In this document: positions 24,252 through 32,679 of the stretch, one piece after another
Layout of the letters: each line of letters opens with the position of its first letter
Position numbering within the stretch: the stretch's first letter is position 1
Made by a program: the position numbers and the translations under genes
Notes under the pieces: model-generated
Databases searched by the model: none
Told to the model about the DNA's origin: nothing
What the model saw: the letters and a program-made list of their open reading frames with translations, nothing else
DNA from: Psococerastis gibbosa
Taxonomy: Eukaryota; Arthropoda; Insecta; Psocodea; Psocidae
Length of the DNA stretch: 64,000 nucleotides
Direction of reading: 5' to 3'
Assembly: GCA_963971405.1 (NCBI GenBank)
Contig: OZ020490.1
Coordinates: 9,844,874-9,908,873 of the forward strand

Positions 24252-24881
24252 TATACACCATATACCAGGCGGTCCCGCCGTCCCAGGCCTTCCTACTTTA
24301 GTGTAAGAGAGGGCTTTATAGCCCTAACTCCGCTAGTAATAGAACAAAAAAGTCAATATTTATTTATTTATATAGGCTAGTACAATATATAGTGTATATA
24401 TATATATGTAATAAAGTAAGCTCACATACGGTATTTGTTTGGTTAGATAGGCCAGTATAGCTGTGCTGACCTATCTAGCAATATGAATCTCGTCAATTAG
24501 AGCATATATTAAGCAGAAGATTTAGAGGGAACTGTTCCTGTTGGGGCTTGTAGTCCAGCGGTTAAGATGACGCCTCGGTTACGCGTAAATCGAAAATATA
24601 ACTGTAACTTACCTTATATTCTGTACTGGTGAAGTATCCGGCAAGCCATCTGGCAAAACTCTAAGTGCTAAAGCTCTTTTTGAACTGATTTTCACCCAAC
24701 TTTGCCCCGGCTCCACTGCAGCAAATCTTTTGTACGGACATCGGACACATTCTGCTGATAATGTATACAGCCATAAACGTTCTGCAGCCGTGGATGAAAC
24801 GTTGAGAAATGCCTCGTCCACGTTTAGCGCTGAGAGATTGGCTGCGTCGTTTTCGCCTGGGTTCTCAATCCACGACATCCC
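15524..24881 (-). CDS. HGSNAT: HGSNAT-like gene A, heparan-alpha-glucosaminide N-acetyltransferase (exon 1 not found)
   Basis: Nine minus-strand exons (24613-24881, 23872-23993, 21425-21635, 20140-20344, 19303-19473, 18127-18257, 17116-17285, 16012-16186, 15524-15818) join in frame into 1749 nt, 582 residues plus stop. The human enzyme has about 635-663 residues including a signal region, so only the 5' end is missing. Family role: a lysosomal multipass membrane enzyme that moves acetyl from cytosolic acetyl-CoA to terminal glucosamine of heparan sulfate. Family marks seen: a luminal cysteine-bearing domain ending in a DPV motif, SLDTFRG before the catalytic block, the NHSVWDG segment with the catalytic-type histidine, RIPGVLQRF, PGCPSGYLGPGG, GVQAG, INKNLWSLSYV and GPGMNPTILYVGHEV. 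All eight junctions are GT/AG and phase-matched. Its introns are full of tandem arrays and transposons. A paralogue, gene B, lies directly downstream. The family call is firm; a one-to-one orthology to vertebrate HGSNAT is not shown. Confidence 0.92.
16012..16186 (-). CDS. HGSNAT: HGSNAT-like gene A exon, GVQAG helix
   Basis: Acceptor AATTCTGTTTAG|GT and donor AATTTATG|GTAAGT, 175 nt, phase 1 in and 2 out. It encodes ILPSTLQVMLGVQAGSIALH, a basic loop, and LALPDIIPINKNLW. The junction to the next exon recreates NLWSLSYV, as in vertebrate HGSNAT. Confidence 0.9.
16413..16632. mobile_element. Foldback element (220 bp)
   Basis: Arms GGCGACTATTCCACCGACGT / ACGTCGGTGGTATAGCCGCC with GACGTGGTAGCAGACATC inside. 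The loop holds a second palindrome (AAGTCTCTGCCATATTATAA ...) related to the 43.1-kb foldback. The flanks TAC and TAA do not match exactly. It lies in the gene A intron. Confidence 0.75.
17116..17285 (-). CDS. HGSNAT: HGSNAT-like gene A exon, GYLGPGG loop
   Basis: Acceptor GCTTTTACAG|C and donor GGCATTTTAG|GTAAGC, 170 nt, phase 2 in and 1 out. It encodes (S)GYLGPGGIQDNLKFINCAGG, GYVDKYLLGEKHIF and FDPEGILG, a large luminal loop strongly conserved in the family. Confidence 0.9.
17400..17560 (+). mobile_element. SINE family 3
   Basis: GACTTCGGTGGCAATGTGGT, ACCTTGCGGTCGGAGACGTG and AAGAGGTTAATCGGATACAT, in the gene A intron left... between exons 17116-17285 and 18127-18257, antisense to the gene. 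Confidence 0.7.
17757..18040 (+). repeat. Interspersed repeat ending AAGCATGAC..TTAACCAAGTA
   Basis: GACTTTTTATGGACCCAGGC, GACTGGTATACGTTCTCGAT and CAAGCTGAGACAAGTTTACC. Other copies: 25862-26105, 41515-41785 (plus) and 49535-49825 (minus). Confidence 0.65.
18127..18257 (-). CDS. HGSNAT: HGSNAT-like gene A exon, PQW helix
   Basis: Acceptor TTACTTTTCAG|TTC and donor TGTCCAAG|GTAATT, 131 nt, phase 0 in and 2 out. It encodes FPASSIRAMFQDIIILLPQW followed by a membrane helix and YVPGCP, matching the vertebrate SWPQW...VPGCP block. No equivalent was found for gene B inside this window. Confidence 0.87.
18270..18990. repeat. Tandem array, ~170-bp units, in a gene A intron
   Basis: ACATTAAAATTTCACTTTCA recurs at 18436, 18600 and 18771, with a variant at 18945 and a divergent unit at 18270-18430. 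Each holds GGCGGGAAAATATTTACGGT and AAGAAGTTCAGAACCAA. It fills the intron between exons 18127-18257 and 19303-19473. Confidence 0.75.
19303..19473 (-). CDS. HGSNAT: HGSNAT-like gene A exon, RIPGVLQR motif
   Basis: Acceptor TTCTTCTAG|CGA and donor AACAGG|GTGAGA, phase 0 at both ends, 171 nt. It encodes RSLILFGLGMMLNTIGVG, then EKIRIPGVLQRFSVVYFIVA and a short variable luminal loop. RIPGVLQR is a hallmark of the family and recurs in gene B at 1600-1758. Confidence 0.9.
20140..20344 (-). CDS. HGSNAT: HGSNAT-like gene A exon, catalytic histidine region
   Basis: Acceptor GTTTGTTTGTTAC-like tract ending TTACAG|C, donor CTCAAA|GTGAGT. The 205 nt encode (G)LAIVLMIFVNDGAGNYWF, LNHSVWDGLLLADFPFPFF and GVCIPISLRGQLKR. 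The histidine in NHSVWDG aligns with the active-site histidine of the vertebrate enzyme (KHASWNG). The gene B exon at 2254-2458 has exactly the same length and phases. The acceptor lies about 1.1 kb left of the previous exon. Confidence 0.9.
20545..21290. repeat. Repeat pair containing TTCGGAGGTGACCAGGAC
   Basis: Blocks at 20580-20790 and 21050-21290 share TAGT(A/G)ATTCCGAACCA, GGAGGTGACCAGGAC and GGATTCAACTTGGTATGGC-type ends. Related copies lie at 32445-32675 (plus) and 40540-40800 (minus). They fill the gene A intron between exons 20140-20344 and 21425-21635. Confidence 0.65.
21425..21635 (-). CDS. HGSNAT: HGSNAT-like gene A exon, first membrane helix and SLDTFRG motif
   Basis: Acceptor TTGTCTATTCCAG|CG and donor TTCAGAGG|GTAATG. 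The 211 nt encode (P)LLAILLGLLAIAVTSTLLTY, a membrane helix, then a basic-acidic cytosolic linker (CRHRKSEK...) and KSLDTFRG. Phase in is 1 and phase out 2. The acceptor and the first ~50 nt of this exon are copied several times upstream (see 21601-23812), which creates rival splice sites; this copy is the one that stays open to SLDTFRG. Confidence 0.88.
21888..23221. mobile_element. Terminal-repeat element inserted in a tandem array (hAT-like ends)
   Basis: It begins CAGTGGCGGCGCTA and ends with the exact complement TAGCGCCGCCACTG. AGCTGGAT stands just left (three bases away) and AGCTGGAA just right, as if an 8-base target was duplicated. Inside are several poly-G blocks and a SINE family 2 copy, but no transposase. 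CAGTGG ends and 8-base duplications suggest a non-autonomous hAT element; the three extra bases leave doubt. Confidence 0.55.
22486..22685 (-). mobile_element. SINE family 2, minus strand, inside the 21.9-23.2 kb insertion
   Basis: It has the TAAATAAATATTGAAT tail, the AGCGGAGTTAGGGCTATAAA body and a head with GAACCAACAACCTATTGGGC. It is nested in the terminal-repeat element at 21888-23221. Confidence 0.75.
23872..23993 (-). CDS. HGSNAT: HGSNAT-like gene A exon, end of luminal domain
   Basis: Acceptor TTCTTACAG|C and donor TTGTTAC|GTAAGT. The 122 nt encode (S)TRVCPDVQASLGEFGVYDF... ending ATAQDPVNTLL(P). The LGEFG and DPV motifs match gene B (LGEFGAYN, DPVDIYP) and the vertebrate family (FGEFGNY, DPVDSNLP). 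It enters in phase 2 and leaves in phase 1, as does the gene B exon at 7208-7338. Confidence 0.88.
24075..24195 (-). mobile_element. SINE family 1 tail, minus strand
   Basis: It shares GAATAGGTAACCTCCTCG, the AACACTGAAATTTAACTAAC block and TAATCAAAATTACAGGATAT with the other copies. The head is missing. Confidence 0.55.
24215..24370 (+). mobile_element. SINE family 2 tails, plus strand
   Basis: A (TTTA)n tract at 24220-24252 is followed by CAGGCGGTCCCGCCGTCCCA, GTAAGAGAGGGCTTTATAGC and a second ATTTATTTATTTAT tail. This is a head-less copy next to the tail of another. Confidence 0.6.
24440..24600 (+). mobile_element. SINE family 1 head, plus strand
   Basis: ATAGCTGTGCTGACCTATCT through GGGGCTTGTAGTCCAGCGGT to CTCGGTTACGCGTAAATCG, broken before the T-arm. 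It lies just left of the first recognised gene A exon. Confidence 0.6.
24613..24881 (-). CDS. HGSNAT: HGSNAT-like gene A, first recognised exon (luminal domain)
   Basis: The acceptor reads ...AAAGTTGCAG|GGGATG and the donor ATAAG|GTAAGT, leaving phase 2. The 269 nt encode GMSWIENPGEND..., a luminal beta-rich segment with the CVRCPY cysteine pair, ending LPDTSPVQNI. The equivalent exon of gene B is 8452-8678 (TMSWIEGG..., CDVCKF). The frame is open into the acceptor and no signal peptide is present, so a first coding exon must lie further right; I could not find it. Confidence 0.85.
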
Positions 24882-24914
24882 CTGCAACTTTATGAAAAAA
24901 AATGTTAATTTTTA

Positions 24915-25080
24915 TTTCTTAATCGAAATTAGAGGATCTTGAAAAATCTGAAACTGCAGGATTCAAACACACGATCTATGCTTTGTGGAGGCGTATCTCG
25001 CCAGGCCCATATCTTTCTAGATCCTCGACAATTTCGTTTACAACGTAAAGGTTGCCTCTTCAACTTATGTTTGCTTAATG
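24915..25080. mobile_element. SINE family 1, rearranged copy
   Basis: It contains CGAAATTAGAGGATCTTG, ATTCAAACACACGATCTATG, GGCGTATCTCGCCAGGCCCA and GGTTGCCTCTTCAACTTATG. The order matches an inverted pair with a lost centre. Confidence 0.5.
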
Positions 25081-25309
25081 TCAGTATTATATTTTTTATT
25101 TTATTTTATAAAGTTTTTTTTTCCTTTGTCCGTTACTCCACGGACCAAGGGCATATAATTAACAGAAACAAGGCATACAAGTTTTACAGAGTACCAAAAA
25201 CCCCCTTAAGGGTTTGTCTAGGCAAGTTTGGATACAAAATGTCACCCCAGACAGAAAAAGAAAAGATTTTCAAATGTATTTTACTACAAAAAATTTTATT
25301 TTAAATTTT

Positions 25310-25555
25310 CCAAATAATATATATATATATATAATCCCAAAGTTCCTTTACTAAGAGACATTTACTGAAAACACTATTTGTTCATTTGCAAGTAAGCAAA
25401 GAATACATATATTGTACGTTAGTATTGAATATATATTATATATTATATATTATGTATTCAATGACGTTAGTTACTGAAAAAACCAGTTTGTTATAAATTT
25501 TTTAACTGAGCCAATATTTTGTATTATGAGTAGTTCGTCGGGTAAAGGCAACGTA
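25310..25555. other. AT-rich spacer with (TA)n and palindromic TATATTATATATTA runs
   Basis: Simple TA-rich sequence at 25316-25332 and 25430-25455. Nothing coding. Confidence 0.5.
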
Positions 25556-25559
25556 CAGC

Positions 25560-25718
25560 CGCGTACAAACAATTTAATGAATGTATCCGATTAACCTCTT
25601 CAATCGCCTTATTAAGTCACCTAATAGGTACTTGTGTCGAGTTACGACACGTCTCCGACCGCAAGATGTGTAGATACTCGCACAAGTACCACCTTGCCAC
25701 CAAAGTCGCTTAAATATG
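25560..25718 (-). mobile_element. SINE family 3
   Basis: Minus-strand copy: GTACAAACAATTTAATGAAT, CGATTAACCTCTTCAATCGC and GTCTCCGACCGCAAGATGTG on the plus strand are the reverse of the family order. Confidence 0.7.
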
Positions 25719-25861
25719 TGATATATTTCGTATGGTATGGAGGGACCGATGGTTGGATATGAACGTTCACGTCCTGACGTTCAAGCCGGTTTGAAAATAA
25801 ATGCTTATACTTTATTTATTTATTTACTTATTTATAGAAGCCTGATACCTTCAGGCCTAGT

Positions 25862-26105
25862 ATTACTTTTTTTAATGACTTAATGACCCATCCAGGTCTA
25901 TTTATAGTGGCCCATAGGTCCCTTGTCCAATGCTAATGACCCCATGGATTTCGGACATTATTTGTATTGTTTCCGTATGAATTTTTGGCCATTGGCAAAC
26001 TGGTATACGTTCTCGATGTCAACCCACACCGGCTACAAGCGATAATGGACAAGCTGAGACAAGCTTACTATTAACACAATGAAAGCATGACTTAACCAAG
26101 TACAT
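25862..26105 (+). repeat. Interspersed repeat, second copy of the 17.8-kb family
   Basis: AATGACCCATCCAGGTCTAT, TGGCCATTGGCAAACTGGTA and CAAGCTGAGACAAGCTTACT, same order. Confidence 0.65.
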
Positions 26106-26250
26106 ATGAGGTGCCTATTAGCAAAAGCAATCCTCTCAATTTTTTTCAGTTTTGAGATATTCGCGCCTTTTTTTTTATTTTTCAATACTCTATCCGATGA
26201 ATCAGATATTCAGACGCAAAAGCAATTCTAATACTGTTAAAATTAGCTTT

Positions 26251-26635
26251 GGTGCCCATTCCATTGACCGGCTAGGGCTATTTCCAAAAACGGTGACGTT
26301 GTAGCAGACTCTCAAGACTTAGGTGACGTCTCCATCGACCTCGCATTGCAGAATGCAAATGACATTGACGGAAATTAGAATTTTTTTTATTATAGAAATC
26401 TATTGAAATGTTTGAGCTTAACATATCCCATGACGCCATTTTTTAATTTTAGTTTGTTTGTTTGTGATTTTACTGTATGATCATTGATCAATTTTAACTA
26501 TGGCATAGAGGAAAATAAACATTTCCGTCAATTCTGCAATGCGAGGTCGGTGGGAACCCCGCCTAAGTCTTGAATGTCTGCTACCACGTCACCGTTTTGG
26601 GAAATAGCCCTAGCCGGTCAATGGAATGGTCACCC
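26251..26635. mobile_element. Second copy of the 389-bp foldback element, degraded
   Basis: It shares CCGGCTAGGGCTATTTCCAA, CTCGCATTGCAGAATGCAAA and ATTTCCGTCAATTCTGCAAT with 3933-4321 in the same order. The ends are mutated (GGTGCCC / GGTCACC). Confidence 0.75.
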
Positions 26636-27291
26636 TTAAAAACTGTAATGTTATACCTAATGGCGTTGCGGCCCAGCAGTTTTTTGCGGTTTCTGAAAAA
26701 TCGACCTGGGTGGACAGGATTGCTTTTGCTAGTAGGCTACTCATATACGAGTCTCAGGTCTAGTAACTGTAGCCTAGTACTATATTGTAGTAGTAGACGA
26801 TGTGACCCCCCACGTTATCGGCCATGTTAAAACAACTAAAAATTTTGAAATTCTATGGAACCCGACAAACAATGATAAATTAACTGATATCAATTCAATT
26901 AAATTTCTACCCATCCATGTAAAAGAATTCTTATCTCTAAACTACGAGTATAAGCGTAAAAACTGGTTTCATATACAATTATAGAAGAAGTCTCCCGGCC
27001 TTAATTACATAACCTTCGGCCTATTAAAAACAACTTTGGGAGATGTAGAAGGAATGTTTTGGTTCATTTACCCACAACAAATGAGCAGGATATATGATAT
27101 TGACCACCCCGAGATCTTTTCGGCGTCTTTCATATTAAAATGAACGTTGTCGTTTTAAAAACTTGAAATGTTGCCTTTCCCTCATTTACATTTTTCTATT
27201 ATTATTCCCAACGTGTACGTTATTACGGCTAATGTACCGTTTACGTAATGCCTAGCCAGGACATTTTAGACAACCAACTTGTTCCGAGCCA

Positions 27292-28330
27292 CCAGTGGCG
27301 ATTATAAAAAAAATATTTGGGAGGGTGGACCAGGCTGCCTTTACTTATTAAGCATACTGCTGCGGCCGCGGGCAAGAGCCTCTGGACTCCCCCCCCCCCC
27401 TTATATACGGTGCGCCACTGGCCTGGACATTTTAGACGACTGACTTTTCATTACGAGTATGTCATTCTATATGTTCCGAGCCGCCAGTGGCGATTATAAA
27501 AAATATTTGGGTGGGTGGACCAGGTTGCCTTTACTTATTAAGAATACTGCTGCGGCCGCGGCGGGCAAGAGCCGCTGGACTCCCCCCCCCCTTATATACG
27601 GTGCACCACTGGCCTGGACATTTTAGACGACTGACTTTTCATTACGAGTATGTCATTCTATATGTTCCCAGCTACCAGTGGCGTTTATAACAATCAATTA
27701 TTTGGGAGGGTGGACTTTTCCTTATTAAGCATACTGCTGCGGCCGCGGGCAAGAGCCTCTGGACTCCCCCCCCCCTTATATACGGTGCGCCACTGGCCTG
27801 GACATTTTAGACGACTGACTTTTCATTATGAGTATGTCATTCTATATGTTCCCAGCTACCAGTGGCGTTTATAACAATTATTTGGGAGGGTGGACCTTTC
27901 CTTATTAAGCATACTGCTGCGGCCGCGGGCAAGAGCCTCTGGACTCCCCCCCCCTTATATACGGTGCGCCACTGGCCTGGACATTTTAGACGACTGACTT
28001 TTCATTATGAGTATGTCATTCTATATGTTCCCAGCTACCAGTGGCGTTTATAACAATTATTTGGGAGGGTGGACCTTTCCTTATTAAGCATACTGCTGCG
28101 GCCGCGGGCAAGAGCCTCTGGACTCCCCCCCTCCTTATATACGGTGCGCCACTGGCCTGGACATTTTAGGCGACTGACTTTTCATTATGAGTATGTCATT
28201 CTATATGTTCCCAGCTACCAGTGGCGTTTATAACAATTATATGGGAGAGTGGACCTTTCCATATTAAGCATACTGCTGCGGCCGCGGGCAAGAGCCCCTG
28301 ACCCCCTTATGTACGCCACTGGCCTGGACA
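27292..28330. repeat. Tandem array, six ~180-192-bp units, each with a CAGTGGCG...CGCCACTG mini-element
   Basis: CCAGTGGCG starts units at 27292, 27484, 27675, 27859, 28038 and 28218 (spacings 192, 191, 184, 179, 180). Each contains GCTGCGGCCGCGGGCAAGAG, a C-run of 8-12, GCGCCACTGG, and the spacer CCTGGACATTTTAGACGACT. Decayed relatives occur to 29600. Flanking blocks (AAATGTTGCCTTTC.CTCATT at 27165 and 28390) repeat on both sides. Open frames here are by-products. Confidence 0.85.
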
Positions 28331-29639
28331 TTTTTGGGTGACTGACTTGTTTCATATTAAAATGAACGTTAATGTCGTTTTAAAAACTTGAAATGTTGCC
28401 TTTCACTCATTTACATTTTTCTATTATTATTCCCAACGTATACGTTATTACTAGCCTAGCCTGGACATTTTAGACAACCAACTTGTCAATATGTCATTCT
28501 ATATGTTCCGAGCCACCAGTGTCGTTTATAAAAATATTTCAGAGGGGGAGACCAGACAGCTTTTTGTTATTAAACTATTTCTGATACCCTGGCCCAGTGC
28601 CGTAGCCAGATGTTTTTTTGTGGGGGTCCAGTTTTCTTGCAACATCCATACAGAAAGTTTATGATAGGTTTTCGAATGGGGTGGTGTTTCATTTTGCGCC
28701 GCCCCCCCCCCCGTTTTTTCGTAAAATAGTAGAAAAATAGGAAAGCCGTCCTCATGGACGTGCGCATCTTCTAATTAGGGGCACGATCTTAATTTCCCAA
28801 CCCGAGCGGGTCAGGGGGCTGAAGGGGGGGCCCAGGGGTCTCCCCCGGGGGAAGGTTTTTGAAAAAAAAATAGGCCTTTTGCTTTTACTTTTAGTTTTAC
28901 ACATTTTTGATGTATATACGTCTTGTAACCGCTATTCTAATAATGTTTAGGTTTTACAGCCGCAAAAAAAGACCCGCGGGGAGATTATTTTGAAAAAGAA
29001 TATGCCCAAAATAGTGGAATTTACGCACTTTGAAAGCAGTTATGCTCATATTTTACATAAGAAGAATATGGCTAACAAGGGGGGCCCGGGGGCTACCACG
29101 GGGAATGTTTTTTTAAAAAAATAAGCCAGAATTAAATTGTCGACAAAAAAATTGATTTTGCAGACGTTAGGCCTAACATTATTAACAAAACTGGAAACAG
29201 GGGGGGACCCCGGGGAATTTTTTTGAATAAATATCTAAAAAAAAAATCTGTTTGCTAAATTATGTTGGGGGGTCAGTGGGGTCCGGACCCCCCCCCCCTT
29301 GGCTACGCCACTGCTCTGGACCCCCTTACACACGCCACTGGCCTGGACATTCTGGATAACTGGCTTGTCAATACGTCTTTTTCTGTGAACTTTTTCTGTG
29401 AACTGCGCTCGCATCCTCAAAATTCACTCTCGATTGTAAAGAAGTATAACTTCAAAAATATTTCAGGGGGGGAACAGATATAGCTTTTGGTTACTAAGCT
29501 ATTTCTGATACCCCCTTACATACCCCACAGGCCGGACATTTTGGACAACTGACTTGTCAACATGTCATATGTTCCGAGCTACCAGTAGCGTTTACAAAAA
29601 ATATTTGGGTGGGGGGTAGATTGACTTTAGTTATTAAGC

Positions 29640-29885
29640 TATTGCTGCCACCGGCAACCCCCAGTCTTTCTGTCTTCCCTTTGATTATAGCTAACATGCA
29701 GAAAAAAATTTTCGTTCCTGATCACACAGCCGAAGTGTATGTTAGTTTCCGTTTCTAAACCGTTATTCGTCAGCAGCAACTCAGTTTCTATAGGCCTATC
29801 ACTGTTTACCTTAGGACCTCGGCATAAGAGGCGCAATCTCTCCAAGATAACCACACTTCAAATGCACTGATTCTATTCTCATAGC
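29640..29885 (-). pseudogene. Decayed fragment of the 38-kb retroelement family
   Basis: The minus strand gives GYENRISAFEVWLSWRDCAS and AEVLR, then a shifted TELLLTNNGLETETNIHFG. This matches ENNISAFEMW...SEVLRRMNTEAELLLTV of the copy at 37928-38330. It has several frameshifts and no complete domain. Confidence 0.55.
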
Positions 29886-29889
29886 CTAA

Positions 29890-31310
29890 AATAATGATGC
29901 TAAAAATGTTGATCCACCCCTGGGCAGGGGTTAGGCGTGGTCCCTAGTCCATTCCATTGTACAATAATATATAGTACAATATAAATTATCAATTTATTAA
30001 CCTTGGTTTTAATGACGCTCCGCCTCAAATACAACTTCAGGATCTGTTGCAACAAAACAGCCTGTAGATAAAATCTATTAAGGTTCAGTTTGCAACAAAA
30101 AAAAATTAAAACCTCCTTAAGGTGAATCCATTAGCTGATATGTTACCTACTTCTTGGCATAATCTAGCCGAGTGTAGGTCGCATCGAAGGGTAAGACACT
30201 TAGGACTATAGTTCTACCCCAAAATTTTAAAATACTGTTGACCTGAACGATGTTAGCATTGTTTCTTAGCCGAAAGTCATGTTTTTCCCTAAAAAGACAA
30301 ACGATTTCGTCGTGGCTTCGCCGAGCTAACAAGTTTTCCTATCCCTAGTCCTATGCCCTCAATCTACAAATATATCAGTAACGGGTTCAAAGCCACCCTC
30401 TGAGGTGGCGAAAATTTTATTTTAAAGTCGCACTGAAATAACATGGTAGGGCCTACTGCTCTGCATGACAATATAACTGTTAAGGCATCTTACTTAGCTT
30501 ATCTTATCTATGGGGCGTCGCCAGCTACAGTATGTAGGCAAAAATTATATAGAAAATATTGCCCATTTCCCGCAATACAGTAGGTTCCATTTTTTTTTCA
30601 TGTCATGACCCGAAATTAGCCTACTTGGGCTAAATAGGAGCGATGGGACATTTATTTCACGCTAAAAATGTATTTTTGAATTTCTGGGGCTTACCAGCCA
30701 TTCAAAATACGTGGCAAGTGGCCTCAGGTTTCAAAAAATATTTTTGGCGGACTCGTATATGTATGTCTCGTCCCTCCTCTTCAGAACTCTAGGCCTAAAC
30801 ATTATTATTATTTTGTGAAGTTACAATTTGTAATAGGTACTTGTGCTAATTAGAAGTCTAAATCGGAGAATGGAACATTCTTTTCCCGCCAAAAATACAT
30901 TTTAGTAAGATGGCCTTAGTTTGATGGCTTCTAAAATTATTTTTAATGGACTTGAATGTCTCATCTCTCCTATTTAGAACTCAAGGCCTAAAAATTATTA
31001 TTATTTTGCGAAGTTGAAATCCTGCTTTATACACTTTCTCCCTATTTTACATCAAACTCCATTCAATTTCTCCTGTAGAACAATGCTTTAGCGCCGGGGG
31101 GTTGGTAGCCGTGGCGTACCGTGCCTGCTAAATGAATGCAAGAATGCAACATAACAATTGTATTTGTGGTAGATCCTGGGGGGCATGGCGTACCTACTTA
31201 CCTACGGTAGGTACCTATCCTTGTTTGAGATTTTAAGCGAAGAGAATTGTTAGAAATCTCTAGATATTTACGGGTACATTACAGCCACAGGGTGTCCCTC
31301 GAACGCTGGA
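29890..31310. other. No gene seen
   Basis: Includes two related blocks (30650-30790 and 30880-30990: ATTTATTTCACGCTAAAAAT / TTTTCCCGCCAAAAATACAT, then CTCGTCCCTCCTCTTCAGAA) and one 61-codon minus frame at 30147-30332 without a recognisable domain. Confidence 0.5.
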
Positions 31311-31314
31311 TAAA

Positions 31315-31530
31315 AATGTACCTAAAGCAAAATGGTCCCCAGACATGTCTTGGTGAACCTTGTATTGTATATGAAATTCCATAAAATTCCACCGAGTAGT
31401 TTGCTAACAATTCGACGAACTGATAGACAGACAGACATTTCGTAAAAAAAAAAAAACACTTTTTTGGTTCTTTTTTGGTACCTCAAAACGTGTAAATCCA
31501 CTGATCTCAGAATCGAAAATTTTGGACAGC
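31315..31530 (-). repeat. GTCTGTCTG repeat, short piece
   Basis: TGATAGACAGACAGACATTT, CCTCAAAACGTGTAAATCCA and CAGAATCGAAAATTTTGGAC are reverse to the 9.3-kb copy. Confidence 0.6.
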
Positions 31531-31944
31531 GAGATCTAAATCCGCATAATCTATGCCTTACAGCCTTACATGGGCAGTCCACGATACTATTGTACAATAT
31601 ATGTAAATATATTGTACAACGGGATAGTGAAGTACCTCATATAATTATTTATAGCCTAGTAATTTTATTATCTAACTTATAACTCAAGGCAAATTGACCT
31701 GGTCATTTATATTTATAGAAACGAGCTCAGCTCTTTTGTAGCCTATGACTTCACTTGCAGAATGATGGTAATTTGTGATGGAGGTAACAGTGTAGGCCAG
31801 GAGTTCCAAAACTTTCATTTGCCGTCAGAACCCCTAAAAAATACTATTGTTCCGCAGACCCCAAACCTTTTTAGACTAACCCCCGGCCCTCATAAAAAAA
31901 ATATTTGAAAATCAACAATAGGTCTTGAACCGAAATTTAGTTGT

Positions 31945-32215
31945 GTATAGCTGTGCTAACCTGTCTAACATTACGAATCATGTCAATACGAGCATATAAG
32001 CAGAGGATACACATCAACTGGTATTGTCGGGGCTTGTGGTCCAGCGGTTAAGACGACGCCCCGGTTAGGCGTAGACCGTGGGTTCAAATCCCGCCAAGCC
32101 CAGTTTTTCTATAGGTATCTCTAATTTCGGTTATAACGTGGAGGTTACCTCTTCAACCAAAGTTAATTTAATGCCAGTGTTATATATACACCATATGATA
32201 CTGCAATATAATGTG
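31945..32215 (+). mobile_element. SINE family 1, most complete copy
   Basis: A 5' region (TAGCTGTGCTAACCTGTCTA...) leads into a tRNA-like head at 32030-32102, then CAGTTTTTCTATAGG, TAATTTCGGTTATAACGTGG, AGGTTACCTCTTCAACCAAA and an AT-rich tail. The same blocks recur at 1935-2165, 10350-10570, 11290-11400, 24080-24195, 24440-24600 and 24915-25080. Confidence 0.78.
32030..32102 (+). other. tRNA-derived head of SINE family 1
   Basis: It folds as a tRNA cloverleaf: acceptor GGGCTTG/CAAGCCC, anticodon stem ACGCC/GGCGT, T-arm GTGGG/CCCGC. The A box TGGTCCAGCGG and B box GGTTCAAATCC are a Pol III promoter. The anticodon loop CCGGTTA lacks the usual U33 and the sequence is repeated in the family, so it is a SINE head, not a tRNA gene. 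Confidence 0.72.
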
Positions 32216-32444
32216 TATAGGCCTTGAAATAAAAAAAATTGCTTTGTTAATTTTGAAAAGTTACTGACGTCGAGTAAAATTTATAAAAATATATAAATTA
32301 CTTGACTAAATAGTAAAATTCTATCTCTAAAAAAATGGCACGGGGACTGCGTCGCGGACCCCCTGGCAGGTGGTCGGGGGTCCACGGACCACACTTTGAG
32401 AACCTCAGCAGACCTATTTTGGCGATTTGGGAATATAACCTAGT

Positions 32445-32675
32445 AATAGTATGGTTTGATACAGTCCCAGGCCACGGTGTGGGCCCATAGGACTCCAGTG
32501 GACCTCCTGATTATAGTGAATTCCGAACCACTTGGGAAACACAGTGAAGTCACACGATTAGTTCGGAAGTGTCCAGGACAAGGCACTGGCACTGTGCACA
32601 CGACCAATTTATCTGCAGCTTTGAACCTGCTCTGGTCCGCTGGATTCAACTTGGTATGGCGGCCGGCATGGGAAT
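32445..32675 (+). repeat. Further copy of the 21-kb repeat
   Basis: CACAGTCCCAGGCCACGGTG-like start, GTGGACCTCCTGATTATAGT, ATTAGTTCGGAAGTGTCCAG and GATTCAACTTGGTATGGCGG match 21055-21285 closely. Confidence 0.7.
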
Positions 32676-32679
32676 AACC

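Noticed and set aside
27317-28053. Repeated ORFs reading HWPGHFRRLTFHYEYV as a protein family
   Set aside because: They come from a tandem DNA repeat whose unit happens to stay open; each copy begins at a different place and there is no domain.
32030-32102. A functional tRNA gene
   Set aside because: The cloverleaf is good, but U33 is missing and the sequence is embedded in a repeated SINE with constant flanks.
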